Below, piece by piece: positions 48,032 through 56,324 of a stretch of DNA of 64,000 nt. Source of the DNA: Nocardia paucivorans NBRC 100373 (GTDB lineage: Bacteria; Actinomycetota; Actinomycetes; Mycobacteriales; Mycobacteriaceae); NCBI RefSeq assembly GCF_000308675.1, contig NZ_BAGE01000052.1:160549-224548 (forward strand). The letters run 5' to 3'. Within the stretch, counting starts at the first letter, position 1. Each line of letters begins with the position of its first letter. A program made the position numbers and the translations under genes. Below the pieces are notes generated by a model. It saw nothing but the letters and a program-made list of their open reading frames with translations. It made no database searches and was not told the DNA's origin.

Positions 48032-48315
48032 CCGAAGAGCACCCCTTGGCCCGACGTCTGGACGACGGACGAATCCTGCTGCGCCACTTCGGGGAAGAGT
48101 CCGAAGGGGATATCACCGACGGTTCGCTCGTCATCGGCCCCCAGGACCCCGCATACCAGGACTGGGACGCAGAGATCACGCGCTGGGAGCACCGTCCGAG
48201 ACTGCTCGACGACAGTGGCGACTACGAACCCATCGACTGCGAAAATCTGCGCATACTTTCGGATACGCTCCCGGACGGTCACGATCGAGCGCTCGAGCAC
48301 CGCGCGTGGTGCTGA
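48028..48315 (+). CDS. small acidic protein, candidate immunity protein
   Basis: 95 residues beginning MTEEHPLARRLDDGRILLRH. I recognise no family. It has about 24 Asp/Glu against 10 Arg and no Lys, so it is strongly acidic, and has no membrane segment. Its ATG overlaps the metallopeptidase TGA by 4 bp (ATGA), guaranteeing coupled production. By analogy with polymorphic toxin loci, where a cognate cytosolic inhibitor directly follows the toxin, I infer an immunity role against the HEFGH peptidase. Alternatives: a chaperone or accessory factor. Confidence 0.6.
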   Translation: MTEEHPLARRLDDGRILLRHFGEESEGDITDGSLVIGPQDPAYQDWDAEITRWEHRPRLLDDSGDYEPIDCENLRILSDTLPDGHDRALEHRAWC

Positions 48316-48488
48316 ATCTCCGGCCGAACACCGGGCACAACATCGGCGTCGGCCATACTGCCCTGGCATACCACCTGGGAGTGCTCGCCTTCGCCGAGGA
48401 ATGCGTGGTCGCCCGCACGCCCGATGAATTTACCGGATATACAAGACAATTCGACGGCGGCATGGCCCCGCCGCCGAGGAGGTGAACC
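48316..48488 (+). other. short unassigned coding-like fragment
   Basis: Directly after the acidic gene, one frame reads VVLNLRPNTGHNIGVGHTAL and AYHLGVLAFAEECVVAR up to a stop at 48,485, with protein-like composition but no start of its own and no family I can name. It ends three bases before the DoxX ATG and includes that gene's GAGGAGG ribosome site. It may be the tail of a lost gene. Confidence 0.3.
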
Positions 48489-48995
48489 ATGGACGTCACC
48501 GATATCGCGTTGTTTCTGCTGCGCCTCGTGGTGGGCGCGACCATGATCGCGCACGGAGTCAACCATTGGATCGGCGGCGGTAAGATTGCCGGAACCGCCC
48601 GCTGGTTCGAGAGTCTGGGCCTGCGCAACGGTGTTCTCCAGGCGTGGTTGAGCGTCGTCACGGAAATCGGCGCGGGCCTGCTGCTGATCTTGGGCCTGCT
48701 CACTCCGCTCGCGGCGGCGGCGATCATATCGGTCATGCTGGTGGCCGCCCTGTTGGCGCACCGGAAGAACGGATTCTTCGTCTTCAAGGACGGCTACGAG
48801 TATGTGCTCGTCCTCGCGGTGGTCTGCCTGGCGCTGGGTCTGCTCGGACCGGGATGGTTGTCGCTGGACCACGCGGCCGATATCGAGATCACCGGTTGGG
48901 CGGGCGGCGGTATCGCGCTGGGCGTGGGTGTCGTCGGCACCGCCGTTCTGGTAGCCCTGTTCTGGCGGCCGACCGCTCCCGAATCGCAGTCCTGA
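48489..48995 (+). CDS. DoxX-family membrane protein
   Basis: 168 residues with four hydrophobic segments, the DoxX layout: ALFLLRLVVGATMIAHGVNH, VVTEIGAGLLLILGLLTPLA with AIISVMLVAAL, LVLAVVCLALGLLGPGWLSL and a C-terminal helix GIALGVGVVGTAVLVALFW. The first helix has the typical RLVVGATMIAHG signature. DoxX proteins sit in the cytoplasmic membrane and are linked to redox or detoxification partners. GAGGAGG stands just upstream of the ATG. No partner is obvious: the next gene is a broken dehydrogenase. Confidence 0.92.
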   Translation: MDVTDIALFLLRLVVGATMIAHGVNHWIGGGKIAGTARWFESLGLRNGVLQAWLSVVTEIGAGLLLILGLLTPLAAAAIISVMLVAALLAHRKNGFFVFKDGYEYVLVLAVVCLALGLLGPGWLSLDHAADIEITGWAGGGIALGVGVVGTAVLVALFWRPTAPESQS

Positions 48996-49037
48996 TATGC
49001 GGTCGACTCCCGTCTCGAACACCGTTACGGCGCGAAA

Positions 49038-49600
49038 AGTGCGCTGATACGCGTCGAATTCATCGGATTGGGCAGTCAGGGCGGGCCGATGGCGCGCCGC
49101 ATCATGGAGGCGGGGTACCCGACCGCGCTGTGGGCGTGGCGCCGCGCGCCCTGGAACCTTGCGCCGATACCGCGGCCCGAACCGCCGATACCGCCGCCGG
49201 TACGCTCATCGTCTTCGTGGAGGGGCGATCTCGACGCGGTGGAGCGGGCCCCCCGTCCGGTATCGGCCGGCTATGCCGACCCCATCCTGCACGTCGGGGC
49301 GCCCGGCGCCGGGCAGTGCGTCGAACTCGTCAACGTCGAACTCGTCAACAATGCGCTGTTCGCCGCGCAGATCGGTCTCGTCGCCGAGGCCGTGCGGCCG
49401 GCCGGTCACTTCGGGCTCGACGAGGCGACCGTGCTGTCCGTGCTCCCGCACGCCGGCAGTTCCGGGTGGGCTGTCGCCGGGGGTTCGGTCGCGGCGTTCT
49501 CCGATGCGGTCGGCGAATTCCTGCGCAAGGATATTGCCGTCGCCCGGCGACCGATCGATGAACTCGGCACCGACCTCGGATCCCTCGACCCGCCATCGGC
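49038..49600 (+). pseudogene. NAD-binding 3-hydroxyisobutyrate dehydrogenase-like relic
   Basis: Starts VEFIGLGSQGGPMARRIMEA with an intact GxGxxG loop, breaks after about 35 residues into nonsense, and resumes ILHVGAPGAGQCVELVN, NALFAAQIGLVAEAVR and SGWAVAGGSVAAFSDAVGEF, the substrate-domain helices. The middle (catalytic loop and most of the cofactor domain) is lost. VELVN is doubled by a 15-bp duplication at 49,320-49,349. Confidence 0.82.
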
Positions 49601-49654
49601 GCCGCCGTCGACGAAGCCCGCTCCGGAATATCACGCTCCGCCGCCGGGGCCGTA

Positions 49655-50299
49655 TCACCCGGCCGAATCGACTCCGGCACGCCCGGATCCGGATGCCACG
49701 GCGGGGGCATCCGGCCAGCTCGGTGAGCGACCGAGCATACGCAGTAGTCGTTGAAGGGCGGGCTCCTCGTCCCCACCGGGCAGGGCGGGCCCGAACGGGG
49801 AATCCGGTTGCATCCGCTGCGGCCCGTCCGGGACCGCGGCGGCGATCCGCAACGTGGGCTCGGCGAGATCGTCGTCGAGTTCGTAGTCGATTCCCAGAGC
49901 ACGGGCGAGGTCCCAGCCGTGCACCACGTAGTCGACGAGGTGCATACCGACGGCCACATGCCCCGGGACCGAGGTTCCGAACTCCGGCATCGCGAACGGG
50001 CGGTCCAACACCTCGGGGGATTCGAAGGCCACCAGCACCTCCTGCGCGGCGGCGAGATAGTCGTCTCGGGTGTGGAGACCGGGTCGACGCGGCTGCCACA
50101 GCGCGAGATCATCGCCACACCCACGCGCCGAGGCGGCGAAACCGCGGTGCTGCGCGGTCATATGCTCCAGTAATTCACCCACCGTCCATTCCGAACAAGG
50201 TGTGGGGCGCGTGAGGTGTTCGGGCACGACGTGGGCCGCGATGGTCATGGTGGTGTGAACGGCTCGTCGATCGAATTCGCGGAGGTCTGCTGTTGTCAT
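49655..50299 (-). CDS. TIGR03086/maleylpyruvate-isomerase-fold metal-binding protein
   Basis: 214 residues from ATG 50299. The mycothiol-dependent DinB-fold signature is present: MTIAAHVVPEHLTRPTPCSE, WTVGELLEHMTAQHRGF and VGMHLVDYVVHGWDLARALG, whose His residues form the metal site (HM-QH, HxxD, H). Members are cytosolic four-helix proteins, some mycothiol S-transferases. It is divergent from a MarR gene, with a perfect palindrome in between; I infer MarR control. Confidence 0.88.
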   Translation of the reverse strand: MTTADLREFDRRAVHTTMTIAAHVVPEHLTRPTPCSEWTVGELLEHMTAQHRGFAASARGCGDDLALWQPRRPGLHTRDDYLAAAQEVLVAFESPEVLDRPFAMPEFGTSVPGHVAVGMHLVDYVVHGWDLARALGIDYELDDDLAEPTLRIAAAVPDGPQRMQPDSPFGPALPGGDEEPALQRLLRMLGRSPSWPDAPAVASGSGRAGVDSAG

Positions 50300-50308
50300 A
50301 CCCAAACC

Positions 50309-50357
50309 GTAAGCACATGCTTACTATATGTCAATGCTTATTATTTTGCTTATTATT
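50309..50357. promoter_or_regulatory. MarR-type operator and promoter between divergent genes
   Basis: GTAAGCA-CA-TGCTTAC at 50,309-50,324 is a perfect 7-bp-arm palindrome, followed by the direct repeat TGCTTATTAT (50,335-50,344 and 50,348-50,357) in an A/T-rich block with TACTATAT as a possible -10. Location between a MarR regulator and a divergent enzyme gene is typical for autoregulation. Confidence 0.65.
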
Positions 50358-50378
50358 TTCCCTCGGTAGGTTTGTTCC

Positions 50379-50867
50379 ATGGGCTCCACCGACCGTCCCG
50401 ACCTCGCGGCCATGCTCGCCCCGCTGGTACGCACGCTCATGGCCCTCGAACGCCCCATCCTGGAAGCCCACGGACTGGCAATGTGGGCATATTCGGTCCT
50501 GACCGCCCTGAGCCACGGGCCGGCGCGCGGGCAGGGCGTCCTGGCGCAGGAGATCGGCGCCGACAAAACCCGCATCATCCCGATACTCGACGACCTCCAG
50601 GACCGCGGACTCATCGAGCGCACCCCCGATCCCGCCGACCGCCGCGCCCGCCTACTATCACTCACCCCCGAAGGGCGCCGACTACAGAAGGCCGTCCAGT
50701 CCGAGATTCAGGCCCGGGAACAGCGACTGCTGGACCTGCTACCCGCCACGGACCGACAAGGATTCCTCGCCGCGCTACGCACACTGTCCACTCTCCCCCG
50801 GGAGGAAATGACCGCGACGGTCACCGGAACGGGCACCGGAGCCGTGAGACATCGGCGAGAAAAGTGA
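50379..50867 (+). CDS. MarR-family transcriptional regulator
   Basis: 162 residues. The winged helix is clear: LTALSHGPARGQGVLAQEIG, ADKTRIIPILDDLQDRGLIE and the wing RTPDPADRRARLLSLTPEG. Long N- and C-terminal helices serve dimerisation. It is divergent from the TIGR03086 gene and probably binds the GTAAGCA palindrome between them. Downstream lies a 180-bp gap with nothing recognisable. Confidence 0.92.
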   Translation: MGSTDRPDLAAMLAPLVRTLMALERPILEAHGLAMWAYSVLTALSHGPARGQGVLAQEIGADKTRIIPILDDLQDRGLIERTPDPADRRARLLSLTPEGRRLQKAVQSEIQAREQRLLDLLPATDRQGFLAALRTLSTLPREEMTATVTGTGTGAVRHRREK

Positions 50868-51045
50868 CGCCGGGACGAAACCGCCCACACACGAACGATC
50901 CGAGGTACCGAGTGAGAAACCGTGTCGCACCACGGATCTCGAACCGACAGCAATCCATATGGGGGTACCTCGCCGAGCGCCGGCCATCACGAGCGATACG
51001 GATTCCGGGTTGCGTCGGGAGCGAACCCGACGCAACCCGGGACCA

Positions 51046-51453
51046 TTACGTCAGGGCCGGGTAGCCCTCATAACGGACGGTGAGCGCTTCGAGGTGGTGG
51101 CCGGACGGATCGTCGAAATACACGCCCCGACCACCGTAATTGGTGTTGATTTCGCCCGGCCTGCTCATCCGGGGATCGGCCCAGTACGTGATACCCCGCG
51201 CACGGATACGTTCCATGACCCGATCGAATGTGTCGTCGTTGACCAGGAATGCGTAGTGCTGGCCGGGAAAATCGATCGGCGGTTCGGCGAAATCGAGCAC
51301 CCGACCGTCGGTCAGGTACACCGCGACGAAGAACCCCGCTTCCCGAGGCTCGGGCAGGCCGAAGACATCGGCGAAGAACCGTGCGGACTCATGTTTGTCC
51401 CGCGCGGCAATTATCGTGTGGTCGAAACGTACATCCACCTGCGGATGCGACAT
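51046..51453 (-). CDS. VOC-family (glyoxalase/dioxygenase fold) protein
   Basis: 135 residues with a strong GGAGGAAGGAA ribosome site. Blocks VRFDHTIIAARDKHESARFF, FFVAVYLTDGRVLDFAEPP, FPGQHYAFLVNDDTFDRVM and GGRGVYFDDPSGHHLEALT fit the VOC fold with a metal site made of His (FDH), His (GQHYAF) and Glu (LEAL). Likely a cytosolic metal-dependent lyase or dioxygenase of unknown substrate. Confidence 0.9.
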   Translation of the reverse strand: MSHPQVDVRFDHTIIAARDKHESARFFADVFGLPEPREAGFFVAVYLTDGRVLDFAEPPIDFPGQHYAFLVNDDTFDRVMERIRARGITYWADPRMSRPGEINTNYGGRGVYFDDPSGHHLEALTVRYEGYPALT

Positions 51454-51780
51454 ATGAAATTCCTTCCTCCATGGATTGTGAACCGGTGATCACCATGGAG
51501 GGGGCGGGCTTCTGGCCCGCCACGCGGTCAAGGAGCCGCCGGGAACCCTTCTCGCTTACGGCATATGGCCGACCCGGCAGTCACGCCGCCGACTCTAACA
51601 CAGGTCGAGACAGGTCGCCCTCACGCGCGATCGGGTCGCCCGGATCGAGGACGGATGCCGTGACGGTTCCACAACGCAGCCCGCGCCTCGAGCGGCTGTG
51701 ACCCGATCCACACCATAATCTGGAATGATTCCAATTAAATGGCGGTTGTGTGAGATGAAGGATCGACGAAGGAGCACACC
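51454..51780. promoter_or_regulatory. Dps upstream region with a TGGAA-TGA-TTCCA palindrome
   Basis: 327 bp without a gene. A perfect 5-bp-arm palindrome TGGAA-TGA-TTCCA at 51,721-51,733, in an A/T-rich patch, lies about 48 bp before the Dps start and could be a stress or iron operator. AAGGAG at 51,768-51,773 is the Dps ribosome site. The rest looks featureless. Confidence 0.45.
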
Positions 51781-52293
51781 ATGACCGCAGCACTTCGGAC
51801 CCAACAACGAACCAACCGCCGTTCCGCCGAGGAGATCCGGAACTTCACTGCCTCTCCCCGACTGGCCGCCGACCTACAGCGCGTACTGGTCGATCTCATC
51901 GAATTACAGCTCCAGGGCAAGCAGGCCCACTGGAACGTCGTCGGAACCAACTTCCGCGACCTACACCTCCAGCTCGACGAACTGGTCGACGCGGCACGCG
52001 AGGCCGGCGACACCATTGCCGAGCGCATGCGGGCCCTCGACGCGGTACCCGACGGTCGATCCGACACCGTCGCCACCACGACCGGTCTACCGGCCTTCCC
52101 CGCCCATGAGGTGAGCACCGAGGAGACCGTCGATCTGATCACCACACGCACCTATGCGGTGGTCGAAACCCTCCGCGATGTGCACGACGCCGTCGATGCC
52201 GAGGACCCGGCCACCAGCGATCTGCTCCACGAGATCATGAACGCGCTGGAGAAGTTGGCCTGGATGATCAAGTCGGAGAACCGCAAGGTCTAA
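51781..52293 (+). CDS. dps: Dps ferritin-like DNA-protection protein
   Basis: 170 residues. The ferroxidase half-site motif is present: LQGKQAHWNVVGTNFRDLHL with the His-Trp pair, and DELVDAAREAGDTIAERMRA with the Asp/Glu ligands. A final helix LLHEIMNALEKLAWMIKSEN closes the four-helix bundle. Dps proteins form 12-mers that store iron and protect DNA during oxidative stress. Start supported by AAGGAG seven bases upstream. It is monocistronic: what follows is a broken gene on the other strand. Confidence 0.95.
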   Translation: MTAALRTQQRTNRRSAEEIRNFTASPRLAADLQRVLVDLIELQLQGKQAHWNVVGTNFRDLHLQLDELVDAAREAGDTIAERMRALDAVPDGRSDTVATTTGLPAFPAHEVSTEETVDLITTRTYAVVETLRDVHDAVDAEDPATSDLLHEIMNALEKLAWMIKSENRKV

Positions 52294-52329
52294 CCGGCGC
52301 GCCGGTCCGCCGGGCCGCCGGGACGACAC

Positions 52330-52760
52330 CCCGCGGAAGATTCGGCGACAGATCGGCGACAGATCGGTGTAGGTGGCGATACCGGGTAGTGCGGCCACCA
52401 CCGCGGGAATGGCGTTGATCGGCGGCATGACCGTCATGCCGCGGCCGAGCACCATGAAATCGACGATCGTTTCACCACGAACATCCGGGGGCGGCAGGAA
52501 GTTCGCTGTCATGTGCACCCTCGGCGTGCCGGCGACGGCACTCCGGTCGCAGGCGGTGTCGCGGTGTCGGCGGCCAGAGCCAGGAGTTCCGCGAATCCGG
52601 GACCAACCCGGCCGACACGCCCGTTCGATACGTGCTCGGTCGGCGCCCGGATTGCGGCCGGTGATGAACGAGGCCGACGAGACGACATTCACCCCCGCGG
52701 ACAGGATGCGCACCAGCTCGTCGACATCGTCGAGGGCGGTCGGCGGTGTCGGTCGTCGTC
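52330..52760 (-). pseudogene. dihydrodipicolinate-reductase-like dehydrogenase relic
   Basis: Leftward reading gives TALDDVDELVRILSAGVNVV, SSASFITGRNPGADRARIER and ACRPG, matching the middle of amino-acid/DapB-like NAD(P) dehydrogenases of actinobacteria. After a large deletion it continues FMVLGRGMTVMPPINAIPAV and VAALPGIATYTDL, the C-terminal end. The cofactor-binding N-terminus and the middle are missing. An 11-bp duplication (52,343-52,364) lies near its 3' end. Confidence 0.75.
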
Positions 52761-52887
52761 GGTGTGGTGGTGATGCCCAACGATTCGACACCGCACGGCT
52801 CGCCACTGTCCCGTACCGGCCGTCGAAACACTGACTCCCTGCTCACAGAGCCTTTCGACGCCGTACGACGTGACGTACAGTGGCGAC

Positions 52888-53193
52888 ATGTCCGACTACG
52901 ACAGCGTTCCGCTGAGCGATCTGCGCGACCGGCTCGGACGAGTCGTCGACCAGGTCGCCGCCTCGGGGCGTCCGGTGGTCGTCACCCGCGAAGGCAAGGA
53001 CGCCGTGATCATGCTGCCCGCTTCGATACTCGAGGGGGGTGTGCTGCCACCGGCATTCCTGGACGAACAGGTGCGCAACACCACCATCGAACGCCTCGAC
53101 ACGAAGCTGGCCGAGCATTCTCCGGAAGAAGTAGCCCGGGCCGAGCAGTGGCTCGACCGGCTCAACGCGGGCGGTTCGGCGGGCGCCGCGTGA
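52888..53193 (+). CDS. Phd/YefM-family antitoxin
   Basis: 101 residues from ATG 52888. SVPLSDLRDRLGRVVDQVAA and SGRPVVVTREGKDAVIMLPA form the Phd/YefM DNA-binding fold, followed by a helical tail that should cover a toxin. Its GCG-TGA end overlaps the next gene's GTG by 4 bp (GTGA), the usual antitoxin-toxin spacing. It most likely represses its own promoter just upstream. Confidence 0.88.
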   Translation: MSDYDSVPLSDLRDRLGRVVDQVAASGRPVVVTREGKDAVIMLPASILEGGVLPPAFLDEQVRNTTIERLDTKLAEHSPEEVARAEQWLDRLNAGGSAGAA

Positions 53194-53570
53194 GTGTTGC
53201 CGACGACACCGCGCTGGTCACCCTCGCCGAAACACCCACCTATGGCTATGTGCTGCTGCGGCAGCTGGCCATCCACCGCCGCATCCTGGTGATCCCCACC
53301 GTGTCCCTCATGGCGGCGCAACGCTTCGCCGGCGACGGAGATTTCTCCGAGCTGTTCGCCGCGCGCGGCGTGGTGCGCTGGGTCGAACTCGATTGCGAGG
53401 CCGCCCAGCGGATGGCCGCCGAAGTACCACCCTGCGCCGATCCGGCCGACTGGGTGCTGATCGCCCCCGTGGTGTGGGCGGCCCGCTCGCTCCAGCGCAG
53501 CGTGCTGACCCAACGGCCGGAACGGTACAGGGGCTACGACGTGGACATCGAGGCTCTACCGGGCTCCTGA
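53190..53570 (+). CDS. PIN-like protein, candidate toxin partner
   Basis: 126 residues from GTG 53190. The strand/helix order resembles a PIN domain: VADDTALVTLAE at the start, ILVIPTVSLMAAQRF, VRWVELDCEAAQRMAAEV, then DPADWVLIAPVVWAARSL and a closing VLTQRPERYRGYDVDIEAL that mimics the PIN vlT-D-p ending. Acidic residues sit at or near places where a PIN nuclease would have its catalytic Asp/Glu, but the last motif lacks the usual Asp. I infer a degenerate or divergent PIN toxin from context with the Phd/YefM gene; RNase activity is uncertain. Confidence 0.7.
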   Translation: MSVADDTALVTLAETPTYGYVLLRQLAIHRRILVIPTVSLMAAQRFAGDGDFSELFAARGVVRWVELDCEAAQRMAAEVPPCADPADWVLIAPVVWAARSLQRSVLTQRPERYRGYDVDIEALPGS

Positions 53571-53780
53571 GCCCGCCACCACTACTCGTCCACGACCTCG
53601 ATCGATCGCGCGTTCGGGACACGTATCCCCGGCCTCGGCGACCCCGGCCGCATACTGGGGCGCCATCGCCGAAACGGTCACCCCCGCACAGCCGTATTCG
53701 CTCGATGTGAACGTATCCGGACACGCCGACAGGCAGACTCCGTGACCGCAGCACCGATCGGCATCGACGGAGACCTTCAT
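53556..53780 (-). CDS. small ferredoxin
   Basis: 74 residues from ATG 53780 (MKVSVDADRCCGHGVCLSAC). Cluster cysteines follow C-C-G-H-G-V-C-x3-C-P and a distal DTCPERAI, the single-cluster ferredoxin type that serves P450s. No P450 is next to it; the neighbour is an LLM-oxidoreductase relic, so it may be an orphan. Its last codons overlap the end of the PIN-like gene in convergent orientation, which is unusual and suggests a recent junction. Confidence 0.8.
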   Translation of the reverse strand: MKVSVDADRCCGHGVCLSACPDTFTSSEYGCAGVTVSAMAPQYAAGVAEAGDTCPERAIDRGRGRVVVAGSGAR

Positions 53781-53886
53781 CGCGCGCATCGGCGGGGCCC
53801 TGCACACTTTACGACGGCGGTTTCGCCGGTATCCGCTTCCTCACCGAATCCGATGGAACCGGATATCCGAAAGCGAATTCCATACT

Positions 53887-54110
53887 GTGGGAGTGGATTT
53901 CACCGAACGCAATGCCCTGTTCGACGAGGCGTCGAAGGTGCTGTCACTGCACTGGAGCGAACAACCGTTCGACTACACCGGCCGCCATTTCAGCGCCCGC
54001 GACGTGGTGGCGCGACCACGTCCGGTGCAGCAGCCCGCCCCGATCCGGATCGGCGGCAACTCCGCGCCGAACCGGCAGCGACTCCTGGGCCACATCGGGG
54101 GTGGTTCAAC
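53887..54110 (+). pseudogene. LLM-class (F420-type) oxidoreductase relic
   Basis: One frame reads VGVDFTERNALFDEASKVLS, LHWSEQPFDYTGRHFSARDV and RPRPVQQPAPIRIGGNSAPN, the middle of luciferase-like flavin/F420 monooxygenases. Both ends are missing and it runs into the 3' end of the oxidoreductase gene on the other strand. The sequence just before it (53,810-53,880) may be a further decayed piece. Confidence 0.83.
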
Positions 54111-54142
54111 CGGCCCGGGACGGCCGGGCCGATCACGTGCCG

Positions 54143-55600
54143 CTACGAATACTGTGTGGTGAGCAGTCGTAGCGGATCGGTGCGGATACCGAAATCGGTG
54201 CGCAGGGCGTGACCGGCGGCGTACAAACCGCACATACCGTGCACCCCGCCACCGGGTGAGGTCGCCGACGAGCACAGATAGACACCGTCGAGCGGGGTGG
54301 CGTAGGCGTTCCAGCGGGGAGCCGGACGGAACAGGGTCTGGCCGAGGGACATGGCGCCGACGGAGATATCCCCGCCCACGTAGTTGGCGTTGTAGGCGGG
54401 CATTTCGGCGGCCGTGCGGATATGAGTGGCCAGGATCAGATCGCGGAAGCCGGGGGCGAAACGTTCGATCTGGGCGATGACCTGTTCCCGGATATCGAGG
54501 TCCGAGCCATTGGGCACATGGGCGTAGGTGTAGAGGGTGTGCTTTCCGGCGGGAGCGCGATCGGGGTCCACGATATCGGGTTGGATGACGATGAGATACG
54601 GGCGCTCGCTGTGTTTCCCCTCGAGAAGGGTGTATTCGGTGGCCAGGGCCTCGGCGCGGGTACCCACCACGTGCAGTGTCCCCGCCTCCGCACAGCCCGG
54701 GGCCGCCCAGGGCACAGGTCCCGACAGCGCGAAGTCGACCTTGGTGGCGGCCCCACCGTAGCGGTAGCGGGTGAGCGTACGCCGGTAGCGGGCGGGTAGC
54801 CGATCCCCGGCGATGCGCACCAGTTCGGCCGGGGAGATATCACAGAGGACGGCGCGGGCTCCGGTGAACTCGTCCAGGGAATCCACGCGATGCCCGGTGA
54901 TCACCCGCCCGCCGCGCCGCCGCAGATCGTCGGCGAGGGCGTCGACGATACGTTGACTACCACCACGCGGAATGACCCAGCCATCGACATGCGCCAGGGT
55001 GGCCAGCAGTGTTCCCGCCCCTACCGCGGGCAGCGCTCGGGGACGATCGATCACATGCGCGGCCACTCCGGTGAACAGCGCGGGCGCGATCCGACCGTGG
55101 AATCGCACATTCCACAGCGGCGACCCCTGCTCGAGCATGCGCAACCCGAACCGGATCGCGGCGGCCGAGATCGGGATATGCCGCATATCGGACATGGCCA
55201 CATCCACCACCGCCCGCCACTCCCGCACCAGGGGCGCAAACAGCGACCGCCACGCTTTACCGTCGGGACCCAGTTCCGCAACCGTACGGTCCAGGTCCCG
55301 CCACGCCACCCCCGCCACCCCACCGTCCAGCGGATGCGCGTACGAGGCTTCCGGCGCCAGGAGCTCCACTCCGTGCGCGGCGAGATCGAAGGCCCGGAAG
55401 AACGGCGATGCCATGGCCATGGGATGTGCGCCGGCGCAGATATCGTGCCGGAAACCGGGCAGGGTCACCTCCGCCGTCCGACAACCACCGCCGAGGATGT
55501 CGCTCGCTTCGTGGACCTCGACCTCGAGCCCCGCAGCGGCCAGGATCACCGCGGCCGCGAGACCGTTGGGGCCCGAACCCACCACTACGACATCAGCCAT
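54143..55600 (-). CDS. phytoene-desaturase-like FAD-dependent oxidoreductase
   Basis: 485 residues from ATG 55600. N-terminal dinucleotide motif VVVVGSGPNGLAAAVILAAA followed by VEVHEASDILGGGCRT is the FAD-binding site of the CrtI/amine-oxidase superfamily. The C-terminal FAD motif WNAYATPLDGVYLCSSATSP, then GGGVHGMCGLYAAGHAL, closes the fold. Central WVIPRGGSQRIVDALADDLR supports the phytoene-dehydrogenase-like COG1233 group. Probable cytosolic or membrane-associated oxidoreductase of lipid or isoprenoid substrates; true substrate unknown. Its start lies inside the last codons of a peptidase relic. Confidence 0.9.
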   Translation of the reverse strand: MADVVVVGSGPNGLAAAVILAAAGLEVEVHEASDILGGGCRTAEVTLPGFRHDICAGAHPMAMASPFFRAFDLAAHGVELLAPEASYAHPLDGGVAGVAWRDLDRTVAELGPDGKAWRSLFAPLVREWRAVVDVAMSDMRHIPISAAAIRFGLRMLEQGSPLWNVRFHGRIAPALFTGVAAHVIDRPRALPAVGAGTLLATLAHVDGWVIPRGGSQRIVDALADDLRRRGGRVITGHRVDSLDEFTGARAVLCDISPAELVRIAGDRLPARYRRTLTRYRYGGAATKVDFALSGPVPWAAPGCAEAGTLHVVGTRAEALATEYTLLEGKHSERPYLIVIQPDIVDPDRAPAGKHTLYTYAHVPNGSDLDIREQVIAQIERFAPGFRDLILATHIRTAAEMPAYNANYVGGDISVGAMSLGQTLFRPAPRWNAYATPLDGVYLCSSATSPGGGVHGMCGLYAAGHALRTDFGIRTDPLRLLTTQYS

Positions 55601-55880
55601 TTGCGCTCCCGACTCGGTACTTCGACGATACCGCCCTTGTGGAGCCGTCGGTTCGCCTCCTGGAAGACGAGGTACCGGGGCCCGCCCTCGCATTCCGCAT
55701 GAATATGCAGATGCGGCTCACCGGAATTACCGGAATCACCCACGGCACCGATCCGCCCACCGGCGGTCACGAACTGATCTTCCGTCACCATAACGCTCCC
55801 TCGCCGGAGATGGGACAGGCAGATCGACTCCGCTCCATTATCGGTTACGACCTCGTGCCCACCGCCACACCCATCGCTCG
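55585..55880 (-). pseudogene. M23 (LytM) peptidase C-terminal relic
   Basis: Leftward frame: GHEVVTDNGAESICLSHLRR, GSVMVTEDQFVTAGGRIGAV and GDSGNSGEPHLHIHAE, which includes the HxH zinc pair of M23 endopeptidases. The first half with the other ligands (HxxxD) is missing. It ends inside the start of the FAD oxidoreductase gene. Confidence 0.75.
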
Positions 55881-56112
55881 GTCCTTCCGGGTATTCATCT
55901 CGGTGACACCGGCGGGAATTCTGTGAGCCGTAAGGGCGCCTGAGCGATGTCTGTTTCCGGACCCGCCGGGACCTTGGTCGCGAATATCCAGTGGACCAGA
56001 TTGTTCATCCGGGCAGGATGACCGGAAGTTCTACTGTTTCCACCCCGAAGTACGCTTCGGCCTTCGAGAGCAGCAGTTGCGCCCAGCGGGGCCCCGACCG
56101 CTCTCAGCGTCC

Positions 56113-56185
56113 CGTCCAACGCAGCGGGCGTTTCTCGGCGAAGGCGGCCGACCGATGGGCGCGTTCGTTCTCCTGCTCTTCACCG
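56113..56185 (-). pseudogene. enoyl-CoA hydratase (crotonase) C-terminal scrap
   Basis: Reading leftward: ENERAHRSAAFAEKRPLRWT, Gly-Arg, stop. This is the typical end of actinobacterial crotonases (E-x-R-P-P-x-W-x-G-R). Nothing else of the gene remains upstream. Confidence 0.6.
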
Positions 56186-56324
56186 GGGCACCCGAGTGCG
56201 TTGGAAGAACCACCCCTTTCCCGGAAACAGCACCCTGAATCCCGCCCTGCCTTTGCGCATCCTCGACGAGAGGAAATCTCCCTCGCCGCGCCTCCCTTCC
56301 CGCGCGACCACCTGAGGCGCCCTA

